A stretch of DNA of 64,000 bases from the NCBI GenBank assembly GCA_951394045.1, contig OX595986.1, forward strand, positions 4,245,534 to 4,309,533, in the 5' to 3' direction. Under the pieces are notes generated by a model. That model was given only the letters and a program-made list of their open reading frames with translations. It ran no database searches and had not been told where the DNA came from. Position 1 is the stretch's first letter. The number at the start of each line of letters is the position of its first letter. A program made the translations under genes and the position numbers. Positions 10,685-19,674 of this stretch are shown here, piece by piece. This DNA is from Nitzschia sp. DOCU1. Taxonomy: Eukaryota; Bacillariophyta; Bacillariophyceae; Bacillariales; Bacillariaceae.

Positions 10685-11068
10685 TCTGGCTTGAATAATA
10701 ACTTTGTGTTTTGCTTCTTTTTGTCTTTTGATGATTCGTCGTCGAGTCGATTTATGAAAGGAGAGTAGTCCACAACAGAGCTTTGGCAAAGGCAAGAATC
10801 ATCGAAAAAGTGATTGTTTCGGGTCGGAAGCGGCGCATCGGACACACGATCCATTGTTCCCGCGCAGTTTTGAAGATCTGCGACCCCTTCGAATCAATTT
10901 CTTCGGGTAAACACCGTTATGTGACGTCACATCAAAAAAGCCGTTGACCTTTTATTTTGGCCAAGACGAGATTTTTCGGCATGCTGCCCACTTCATTTTT
11001 TTAGGTTCAGGACCTTCATTCGATGGTTGTTGCTCTCTGACACCCTCCAAATCGTGGTCTGAGATAGC
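10685..11068. other. Divergent promoter region, MsrA / MUS81-like
   Basis: 384 bp between head-to-head start codons. It contains the word TGACGTCA (10922-10929), a perfect CRE/bZIP-type palindrome, about 140 bp upstream of the plus-strand ATG. Binding of a bZIP factor is inference only. Confidence 0.35.
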
Positions 11069-14017
11069 ATGAGTGCAACAAAGAAAGTGATTGACTTGTG
11101 TGATAGCAGCGCCGACGAGGCCGACCCCCAACCAAAAGTTCTTCCCAAAGCCATCGCGCCATCTAAGCATCCAGATGTTTCCAAGGCATACGCCCAAGCA
11201 GCAAGTGGCAAAACAAAAGCATCGGACGATTGGACCTCCTCTGATGATGAGGAGGAGGATGCTCCATCACGGCTACAAAAGAACCAACAACGACGGCGCC
11301 GAAAGTCCAAGGTCGTCACGCCAGAAGATCATCGCAAGCCACCAGCAGACGACAAAGGCAGTTGTTCTTCTGCTAGCAGTGGCAGCCAATGCCAGAAAAG
11401 CCGACGGAAACAACCACGAACATTATTTGCTAAATCATCAACGGATGAGAAACCAAGAATTGCTGTTGCATTTGCCACTGCCCCAAAACCACATTTGGAG
11501 AACCGAGGAAAAAGCGAAACTGTAGCAAGGTCTCGTCCATTGGCGTCGTCATCCTGGGATGCGGATGGCGAAAGTTCCGACGATTCCTTCACTTTCGAAC
11601 CAGTTTTTGCCAAGAAAAAGTCTGCTGTTGAACGCAAAACAAAGCCCATCGATGGTGCTTCCTCCAAGCCATCCACCGAAAACCACGAGGCCAAACACAA
11701 TGATGACTCGATTGTTATGGTCGATAGCTCGGACGATGAAGGTGCAATCACGAAGTTTTCTTCCACGTCGCAGACTCAAGTGGCTACTGCCTCGTCAAAA
11801 GCATCAACTGTGATTAACCCTTATGACAAGAAACGACGCCAAGATCATGTAGTCCCCGATAACTCCCTGCCGTCCAGTCGACAAATTCTTCAATATCCAC
11901 ACCTGGGTCCCCTGTCGGGGCGACAATATGAGGATGCACGAGCAAAGTATATCCTTGCACTTTGGCAATATTGTCGGACGTTAGTTACTGCGTCTTATAA
12001 TCTGACGAAACTGGATTCCTACTGCCGCCGCATCAAGGATCTGGCTCTGTCGACGGAGTTTCCGATTCGAAGTCTGGAAGAATTTGCGGGTCACAGCAAT
12101 TCCATTGAATCGAGTGCTCTCAAAGAAGCACTTCGGATTGGCGGACTAAGTAATATACGAATCCCAGCCAATCATGATTCTCATCGAGACGGATACTTCA
12201 GTGTTGCCGAAGCGGCCCTTGTGGCGATGCTAGAGATTGTCGAGGCCAGCGCTCAAAAGGCAAAGATCGATCTGAACGATGAGGCGAAAGTAGCAGCCCT
12301 ATGTGCTGACAAAGAGCAATGGGTATACTTGGCGGATCTCATTCCGCGAATCGATAGGAATCTTCATGCCTCTTCACCATCAAAATTGGGACGACCCGGC
12401 GACGAGGACAATGGCGAAGAGTTCTACACTCGTTCAAACACGAGAAGTGCCGAGTATAAGCAGCTTGAACAGTTGACGAAAGCTGAAGCGACAGCAGATA
12501 TGCAGTATCTCAAGGCTCATCGAAAGGACAAGCGTGTGTGCTACGAACTGACTCTCAGAGGTTTGCAGAAAGCACTGTACCTTCGCGATCGCCGATTCCC
12601 GCTACCGCCAGGATACATGCGCACTAGCAAGCTCCGTATCGACTCTGTGGATCAGAGTTTCCAAGGAATTTGTTTAGTCGTAGACAACCGAGAGGGAGGC
12701 GGTGCTTCGAAAAAGTTACATTCCATGTGCCAGGCTTTGGATATCCGGAAGGTACCCTACATTGTTACCAAGCTTGACATTGGTGACTACGCATTTGTAT
12801 CATTGGATACGGGGAAGCTTCTCCCGATCATAATCGAGAGGAAAAGTATCCAAGATGTTGCTCAAAGCATCTGGGACGGTCGCTGGACGTCTCAGAAATT
12901 GCGGATGTATCAAGGCCAGTATGTTTTTGGCTTCGAAAACTGCCGAATGTCGTATCTCATCGAGGGCCATGCAGATGGGCAGGAGCTTACTGATGGCGCC
13001 ATGGGTCAGTCTCATTTCAACGTCAGCCGGGCGCAACTTGATAAGGAAATAGACAATCTCCAAGGAGAAGGCTTTGAAGTGCTAAGAACAAAGTGAGTGT
13101 GTTGAATCCCGGCACCGGCGCACTGCAGACAGTCAATCTCACTTTCTCTTGTTCATCGTTTCAACTGCTCCAGCAACATGAATGGTTCGATTGCCAAGCT
13201 AGTTGAGCTGAGCCGATCAGTTTCACAGGACTACCGCAATGGCAAATTCAAAGTAGATTTTACCTACGAAGACTTCATGAGTCAAGTCCGCGCGATTCCA
13301 AGAGATGTAGATTTTTCGAGAATCGCCAAAGATCATAAATCATCAGCACGAGACACGGAAAACCACGGTGCTCCGAATGGAAGTCAAGGTGGTCACCTCC
13401 ATGCCAGTGCTTTGAACGAGATGGCTCCGCTACGTGTAGCACGTGCAGAAGCAGGTGGAATGGAGCAGAGCAACCAGAAGTCCCGGTATGATAGTTGGAA
13501 GTTACCACAGCTGAAAGAAGAATGTGAAAAGTTTGGACTTCCAAAGACCGGCAAGAAAGGCGATTTGATTGCGCGACTCTTGGGGCCAAAACCTCCAAAC
13601 GCTTGGCTCCAGCGCAAGAAAGCTAATCTCTATGTTCCAATGCGGTATGATACGTGTGCTTCGGCCATTTTGGTTTCGATCTGGCTACATCAACGGCGAC
13701 AAACTAACGCAGATACCTGGAAGGGCTTGGAAAAGGATGAAATTGTTGCTCTGGCCGAAAGCCTCAAAATTTCCAAAGACCCATTTACTGGTACTGGCAA
13801 AGGACTGTTTAACTACGACGGGTGGAGTTGCATGGGTCAACTTCGAGACGGTCAATGTCCTTTAGTCTTCCGTCAAAAGGGGGGCTTTTTCAAACTTACG
13901 ACAATGGGCGGGGAGGTGTCCGGCATGAAAATCGCGGAGGGGATGCACGAGTGGTGTCACGCACACCAGAAATGCCTTTGTGATGAGGTTGATTTGTCCC
14001 AAGCTATGGGTGGATGA
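11069..14017 (+). CDS. MUS81-like ERCC4 structure-specific nuclease with SAP motif
   Basis: Two exons, 11069-13092 and 13174-14017, 81-nt intron (GTGAGT...CCAG), 955 aa. Residues 1-260 are acidic/Ser-rich and disordered, with repeated VIDLCDSSADE and VMVDSSDDE blocks that look like SUMO-interacting motifs. A helical domain follows (about 285-350), then a winged-helix-like CYELTLRGLQKALYLRD block, then the ERCC4 nuclease: LVVDNREGGG, GDYAF (Asp573) and IERKSIQDVAQSIWDGRW (Glu590-Lys592, Asp596), so the metal site is intact. After the splice, the protein has a SAP motif (about 779-812, YDSWKLPQLKEECEKFGLPKTGKKGDLIARL) and a second winged-helix-like tail. MUS81 cuts branched DNA with an EME partner; the GGG after the NRE and the DGRW...QK.RM text fit MUS81 better than XPF. 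The SAP and C-terminal domain are not part of ordinary MUS81. Confidence 0.8.
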
Positions 14018-14175
14018 TCAAAGCCGAAAACATGACATTGCGTTTGGAAATCATATCTAGTTTAGTGAAACTCTTGCACAATTTGAGCCCTTCCGTAGAG
14101 CATTGCTAGGTGCCAAAAGCTGATTTAAATTGTGATTGGGATGAAGAATTTGGCGTAGACAATCCTGGGTTGAAT

Positions 14176-14571
14176 CTATGCTCCTCCTTTTGTTCCGTCG
14201 AGTAGTGTCATGGATTCGACTTCGTTGTCGTAAATCACAATTTTATCGGCTTCCTCGTCTTTGCCCGCCATGCGAAGTTGTCGTCGAAGCAAAACCTTGC
14301 GTTCGTACTCTTCCATCTTTTCAGGATTCTTCCTGCGTTCCATGATTGCTTTTTGCAATTTTTCTTGCTCTTCAATTTCACGTCTTCTCTTCGCTTCTCG
14401 CTTTTGACGTGCTTCGTCGCTGAAGAAATCAAGCAAACCCATTTGCAGCGACGTTGACGAGGAAGTTTGCACCGACATGATTGTCCTTGTTCCTGAGGGG
14501 ACGGGGCCAGCCGTAAAAGCCGACGAAGAGCCTAGGGCACCGACAAGTAGAAGGGTAGGAAATACTTTCAT
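14176..14571 (-). CDS. Small plastid-targeted protein of unknown function
   Basis: Single exon, 131 aa from the ATG at 14571 (MKVFPTLLLVGALGSSSAF); an in-frame ATG 18 bp upstream would give MKSQIK first. The leader is a signal peptide with the SSAF cleavage motif that in diatoms marks import into the four-membrane plastid (established rule; a Phe at +1 is required). The mature part begins after a Ser/Thr-rich stretch with MGLLDFFSDEARQKREAKRRREIEEQEKLQKAIMERR, a highly charged long helix, and ends in KIVIYDNEVESMTLLDGTKGGA. I do not recognise the family. The stop lies 158 bp from the MUS81-like stop (convergent). Confidence 0.65.
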   Translation of the reverse strand: MKVFPTLLLVGALGSSSAFTAGPVPSGTRTIMSVQTSSSTSLQMGLLDFFSDEARQKREAKRRREIEEQEKLQKAIMERRKNPEKMEEYERKVLLRRQLRMAGKDEEADKIVIYDNEVESMTLLDGTKGGA

Positions 14572-15522
14572 TTTAATCTGTGATTTCAAATCCTGACAAG
14601 AAGGAAGTCAAGTCTCGTGTTTATGATGGATGACGGAAAGTTTCTAATTTGGAAGAAATTTGCGAACGAAGCGATGACAGGGGCGGGGGAGGCACATTTT
14701 TCGTGAGTCAGGTTTGCAATCGTGGTCTTGGTAGCAGATCCCCTGACGTCAGCCTCTCTCTTTCCCGCCAGATGCTCGCACTGGCCGGGGTATAATACGT
14801 ATGATACGAAGCACCTCTACTAACATGGGTACCTGGTATCGTCTGAGGTGTGGTTGTTCAGTCGACTAGCTGGATCGTGACGTTTGCTCCAAGCCCAACC
14901 ATCAGCAGGTGCCTCTATTACGGAAAGATGTAAGCGTTATACGTAGCCAATAACATGGCTTTAAAATAAGTTATTTGATAAACTCTTCATCCCATAAGTT
15001 ACTTTGATAGTATGGTGTTGCGGGCGCGAAGTTCTAATTTATTTAGCATTCTCTATCATGTCCTTATTTATGAAGATTCGGTAAGATTTCCTGCTTATAT
15101 CTTTCCGTAAACTACAGTAGAGTCTCCGCTGGCTCTCTCTAGAGAGCTAGCACTATCTTATTCCCTTCCCCGCCTTCGAGGAGGTAAGGTTGTCGCATAA
15201 AAAAGTGAAGTTTCGCCGTGCTCGCAAATATGCTATGATGTCTCATATCTATGTACTCGTAGCCATAGTCGGGTCGTCGTCTGTTCCTCATCTAGATCAG
15301 GTCGTTTTGATTCCGTTGCAATCGTATCTCGGCTTCAACGAATGTCCCCCAACGTAGCAGTTGCCTCTATGTACTCTTCCTTAGCTCTCTAGTAGCATTT
15401 CCTTACTCCCTTTCCCGCCTTCGACAAGGTATTGTCAACACAGCAAACGTACACTAGCAGTTATATTCTTGAATAGGACGACGACTCAAGAAGTACTACA
15501 GCAAGCCAAGAACAATATTCTT
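14572..15522. other. Gene-poor spacer with two related segments
   Basis: About 950 bp. Two diverged copies of one segment lie at about 15118-15200 and 15358-15440; both end in a TTCCCTT/CCCTTTCCCGCCTTCGA..AGGTA core and both carry CTCTCTAG words. Several ATG frames here are short and featureless. Confidence 0.4.
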
Positions 15523-16092
15523 CTATTGCTGATCCCCGCCATGGGTATTGTAGGTGGATTGTTTTGCCACCCGAACTGACACTTCCTTCGACAATGTTTT
15601 CTTTGTCCTGTACGGTCCTTCTGAATTGATCGTCTTCTCGTGATATCCTTGAGGGAAAATGATATCAAAAATAGATCCAGGCAGACCATTCGCTTCAGTA
15701 TCTTCAGCAGCGGGTGTCCCATCCTTGTGGGGAAGTTTGGCAAATCGCTCGCCATTGATAATCAACTCATATTTGATAAAATTCGGGCTGACAAACTTTT
15801 TGGAAGGCGACGCCGCAGTGGCCAAAATGTGAAATCGGATCTTGCCATCCTCGCTGGTCCAGCGGTGGAAGAATGTTACAGACTTCTTTTCTTCAAAGTG
15901 AATTTCTGCATCGGCCATATAAACAAATCGCTTTCCAGATTGTTTACTCCACACAAGTGTTACGGTATGCTCGTGGTCGCCTTGTCCAAAGACCCATGTC
16001 ACTCGCTTTTTGGTGGAAGAGATAGTTTTCCCGGCATTTTCCACAAGGAAACTAACTTGGTAGAATTGATCTGCTGCAAGGGGCGCCGACAT
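15523..16092 (-). CDS. FAIM1-like beta-rich protein
   Basis: Single exon, 189 aa, start MSAPLAADQFYQVSF. The central part HEHTVTLVWSKQSGKRFVYMADAEIHFEEKKSVTFFHRW...FHILATA...IKYELIINGERFAKLPH has the order of the Fas apoptotic inhibitory molecule (FAIM1) beta-sandwich: short strands, a SGKR.VY/V.D..E hairpin, an FxxxW strand, and YEL.INGE.F before the end. FAIM1 domains are ancient and found in protists with no apoptosis role known. The C-terminal ~70 residues (GSIFDIIFPQGYHE...) are not part of the usual fold. I call it by resemblance of pattern only, so the name is tentative; the coding status looks good because the frame is long and ends cleanly. Confidence 0.4.
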   Translation of the reverse strand: MSAPLAADQFYQVSFLVENAGKTISSTKKRVTWVFGQGDHEHTVTLVWSKQSGKRFVYMADAEIHFEEKKSVTFFHRWTSEDGKIRFHILATAASPSKKFVSPNFIKYELIINGERFAKLPHKDGTPAAEDTEANGLPGSIFDIIFPQGYHEKTINSEGPYRTKKTLSKEVSVRVAKQSTYNTHGGDQQ

Positions 16093-16851
16093 TGGTGATG
16101 AATCTGATTCGCTTGAGAAGAGTTGATCGGAAATCGGATGCTTTGTACTTATCCTTTCGCGAGGAGATCTTATTGCACCAGTTGAACTCGGAAGGTTAAT
16201 GAAAGTGTGTCGTGATCATCGGTAGACCAACCGCATAGATCTCAGATTCAAAGATCATCGGTTCTCATCCCAGTGACGGTGATGATGATGCTTTGAGCTT
16301 CGCCGTGCGCCCGCCAAGACGCGTGGTCATTTGAGCACCTCGCGTCCCCGACGGTCATTCCGACGTACGTTATTTTGGCGTTTCGAGAAGTTTCAGAATT
16401 CGCACTATCGTGACACGAGTGCCGTCTGTAGAACGTCCGCTATTAGAATTAGAATCTCGCTACTTGCTTGGCCGGCGCGCAGTGGACATGGCCCCGAGGG
16501 GGAAAGACACGGTGCGTGTTTCGCTCGAAATTCTTCGGCGTCGCGTTTCATTGCAACAACTAGTAGAGAGAAGGGCTATCACTTTCGAAAAGAACAGAAA
16601 CAGGTCATCCATAAGAAGGCTTGCCTAGCTATCGATACTTTAAACGAAGCAAGAGGAGAATCATTTGACTGTATAACGAAAGATCAGCGCATTGCCGTTG
16701 TCAGAGAGTGACGATTGAATTATTTATTTTTCAGATCCAGTATTCCCTCATCGCGAAGTGTCGTCACAGTTCCCTTCTTGAACTCTTGTCGGCAAGCGAG
16801 TCAAAACAATCAAAGCCTTTGCAATCGCAAGGAAATAATCTATTCAACAAA
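16093..16851. other. Spacer upstream of derlin gene
   Basis: About 760 bp holding the divergent promoters of the FAIM1-like and derlin genes. A 126-codon plus frame at 16331-16711 has no family features, and I consider it non-coding. No repeats or RNA genes seen. Confidence 0.35.
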
Positions 16852-17675
16852 ATGGATTTTGGCGGTGGAGCATTTGGAGCAATGGGCAACCCAGGGGCTG
16901 CTGGTGTGGATGTCATGTCGTGGTGAGTTACGATCTGTTGTGCTGGCAGTCTTGAATCATTGTCTGCATCCAAGACTGGGATTCTCATGCAATCTCCACC
17001 CTATGTTGTTTGTATTTCAGGTACATGGAAATACCCTTGATATCACGCCTTTACTTGACGGGAGCCTTCTTAACGACTGCCGCTTGCGCAGTAGACATTA
17101 TCAGTCCTTTCTCCCTGTATTTCAACTGGAATTTGGTGTTTCAGGGGCAGGTGTGGAGACTGATTACATCCTATCTTTTCTTTGGGGTCTTTTCGGTCGA
17201 CTTTTTATTTCACATGTATTTTCTTGTGAGATACAGCCGGCTGCTGGAAGAAGGAGACTTTCGAGGGAAATCTGCAAACTATGTCATGATGCTTCTGTTT
17301 GGAATTCTCTGCATTTCGCTGGTGGCCGTGTACACACACGTTCACTTTTTGGGTAGTGCCTTGACCTTTATGATGGTATATGTATGGTCACGCCGAAATG
17401 AGGACGTCAGAATGAGCTTTCTGGGCTTTTTCACCTTCAACGCGCCATATCTTCCATGGGTCATGCTGGGTTTCTCGATTCTGTTAGGAAACGGGATTAC
17501 AATGGACATTATCGGTATTGTTGTGGGACACACATATTATTTCTTGGAGTTTGTCTATCCAGTCATTGCCGATATTCGAGGATGGCCTGTCAAGCGTGTT
17601 ATGGTGCCGCCGACAGTGCTACGATGGCTCTGCGGAAACTATGAGCCACCACAAGTCGACATGCATCAGGACTAA
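16852..17675 (+). CDS. Derlin (ERAD rhomboid pseudoprotease)
   Basis: Two exons, 16852-16922 and 17021-17675, 98-nt intron (GTGAGT...TTTCAG) that splits the Trp codon of SW|YMEIP; 241 aa plus stop. Derlins are ER multi-pass proteins that help retrotranslocate misfolded proteins for degradation. The sequence has the family blocks YMEIPLISRLYLTGAFLTT, YFNWNLVFQGQVWRLITSYLFFG, FHMYFLVRYSRLLEEGDFRGKSANYVMMLLFG, PYLPWVMLGFSILLGN and GHTYYFLEFVYP. The second intramembrane Gly-His pair and the WR motif are in place. The short first exon, MDFGGGAFGAMGNPG, is Gly-rich, and the ATG is in a good context (AACAAAATGG). An ER-type or the periplastid (symbiont-derived) derlin are both possible; no bipartite leader is visible, so the ER form is more likely. 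Confidence 0.9.
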
Positions 17676-17824
17676 TCAATGGTTCAATCGCCCGAGAGAC
17701 TACTTTCTCTGGGATTGAAGGTATTATTTCGCAAAGCTACTGTTGTGAGCTGGGGCAAAGGCTATGGAAAAACCCAGAATTGCATATTTTAGATCATCAT
17801 TTTTAGAATGCTCCCGTCGTGCTC

Positions 17825-19384
17825 TCAATTCCACCGCGCCGAACATATACAGCTTGTAGATGGACTACCGTCGCTTCTTCGGTTCAACCAACAGCAGGGA
17901 CACGTTTTGGATCGGATGCCATTCCAACTTCTCGTCCACATGATTAATGCAAATCGATTCCCCGAAGTGACTTCTGTTACTTCATGCAACTGACGTCCCG
18001 CATGGAGAAGTGCTCGACCACGTTGCGGAACATATTCCCCCATGAGCGCCCCCGCATTTTTCGTCCCTCGAAGACCCCAGAACTTGAGATGTCCACCCTC
18101 AAACACATCTCCGATACAAACATTGAGGGTGACTTCGGCATCATCAGTGTGAGGAACTAAACGCTGCCGTGGTTTGTGTTGATCTGGATCTGCCGCGTAG
18201 GCTGCAATGAACCCATGTCTCCAGTCTAAATCAGCCATCTCATTACTATTCTCTCTGTCCCCTCCCATTTCCGTTTCTTGATAGAGATGCCTCGAAATGG
18301 GCCGGACCACCAAATGAAACAACAGATCATTGAGCCAGCCAAGTCCCAAGTTGTCAAGATTACGGACCGTTCTCTGTCCACCCTCCTTAAAGTGAGGATC
18401 ACTTGATTTGTCGATTTCCACCGTGATTCTTTGAACATAGGCTTGCAGACGCCCGCAAAAGGATTCTGATAGCAGCCGAAAGGAATACACGTCAGCGTTC
18501 TCTTCTTCCATAATTTCTTCCAAGTACCCAGCATCCAAATCGACCCTTGCATTTCCATTGAGCACCTCTTGAAGCGATGGAACTGTGTGATTCGTGCTCG
18601 ATCGGAAAAACTTGCTCCGAAAAATGGCACGACTGGTGCCATCCTCCAAGATTCCAGACTGGCGTAGGTCGTCCCAACTCTTGGGTGCCCGGAGAAAGGT
18701 CTCCCAAGCAGGTTCCTCTTGGCACACTTTTGTGATTACCTCTTTTATTCTCTCTTGTTGCGACTGTGCATAGTTCCTCTGCTGACGAACCTTGTCCAGG
18801 CGTTGTTGTAGCGCCAACTCGAGTTCTTCCGCGTCATTTTCATTCCACCTGGCGAGATAGTTTGGGTATCGATCCAGGCCCTCAATGGCATGCAAAAAGT
18901 GAGCTTGGTTCCGAGTCCCTTGAAATATCGTGGCAGGCAGGGGGGCCGTCTCATCGGTCTGTATGGACTGTTTCTTAAGGTCTAGAAGAAAGGTGCGCTT
19001 CTTTTCGTTAATGGCGCCGCCACCAATCACTTGATCTGGATCGTCGTGCATCATGTCGGCTGTGTTGTTGTTGTTGTTGTTAGTAGTAGTAGTAGTGGTG
19101 CTTGCCATTCTTCCCCTTCTGTTAGCACCCCCTCGTATACATAGCGAATTTAGCTTAAGAGGCAAACTGCTACTCGTTCGTTTGGCAATGTTTCTTCCCA
19201 ATGGGAACGCGGGTGACAATCCGGGAACAGCGTGAATCGTACGTAACGACGACAAGAAGAACGTCGAAAACAGAATGGTCAAGAATGTTACCGGTAGGCT
19301 TGAACAATCACGCTTGAAAACTAGTCTTCTCTTCTGGCGGTTCGTTGTTGCTTTGCATGGTTGGTCATGCGTCGAGTAGTTCAT
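17825..19384 (-). CDS. 2-oxoglutarate/Fe(II) oxygenase, OGFOD2-like
   Basis: Single exon, 519 aa. The C-terminal prolyl-4-hydroxylase-type domain has the metal pair HTD (His412, Asp414) in LVPHTDDAEVTLNVCIGDVFEGGHLKFWG, the distal His467 in ALLHAGRQLHEVTEV, and the 2-oxoglutarate-binding Arg (about 477) in GNRFALIMWTRS, so it should be active. It ends in a Cys-rich CPCCWLNRRS tail like OGFOD2. An upstream hydrophobic segment (about residues 31-55) could be a signal anchor. Residues 95-108 are a Thr/Asn run coded by a trinucleotide repeat at about 19060-19098. The substrate is unknown. The start at 19384 is the first ATG; MAS at 19108 or later would remove the hydrophobic segment. Confidence 0.75.
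   Translation of the reverse strand: MNYSTHDQPCKATTNRQKRRLVFKRDCSSLPVTFLTILFSTFFLSSLRTIHAVPGLSPAFPLGRNIAKRTSSSLPLKLNSLCIRGGANRRGRMASTTTTTTNNNNNNTADMMHDDPDQVIGGGAINEKKRTFLLDLKKQSIQTDETAPLPATIFQGTRNQAHFLHAIEGLDRYPNYLARWNENDAEELELALQQRLDKVRQQRNYAQSQQERIKEVITKVCQEEPAWETFLRAPKSWDDLRQSGILEDGTSRAIFRSKFFRSSTNHTVPSLQEVLNGNARVDLDAGYLEEIMEEENADVYSFRLLSESFCGRLQAYVQRITVEIDKSSDPHFKEGGQRTVRNLDNLGLGWLNDLLFHLVVRPISRHLYQETEMGGDRENSNEMADLDWRHGFIAAYAADPDQHKPRQRLVPHTDDAEVTLNVCIGDVFEGGHLKFWGLRGTKNAGALMGEYVPQRGRALLHAGRQLHEVTEVTSGNRFALIMWTRSWNGIRSKTCPCCWLNRRSDGSPSTSCICSARWN
19060..19098. repeat. Coding trinucleotide repeat
   Basis: TTG/GTA-type trinucleotide run on the plus strand that reads as consecutive Thr and then Asn codons on the minus strand inside the oxygenase gene. 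Likely length-variable between alleles. Confidence 0.7.
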
Positions 19385-19674
19385 GATATCTTCTTGCTTC
19401 TACTGTCCTCTTTCTTTCTCTTCGACGGCACCATCTCATCTCACAGCACTATTCGCAGAAATCCCGTGCAATCTCAATCTCAATCGCGGCGACAACAAAG
19501 AAATGGCCCTGCCGGCGCGCGGGGTCAGGATCTCGTTCCGACATTTTAGTCCAGTGAGTCACTCAACATGTCTTGCTATCGCCCGTCGTTGTAGCTCTCT
19601 ATCATAGACAAAGGAGTGAAAGCAGCCAAGAGTGGCTCTCTACTCTAGAGTCTCATAGAGCTACAAGAATCTAA

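Noticed and set aside
16220..16290. Possible tRNA-like segment near 16.2 kb
   Set aside because: No cloverleaf can be drawn; no B box.
16331..16711. 126-codon plus frame upstream of derlin
   Set aside because: No features; derlin's ATG context and splice joins explain the region's transcription.
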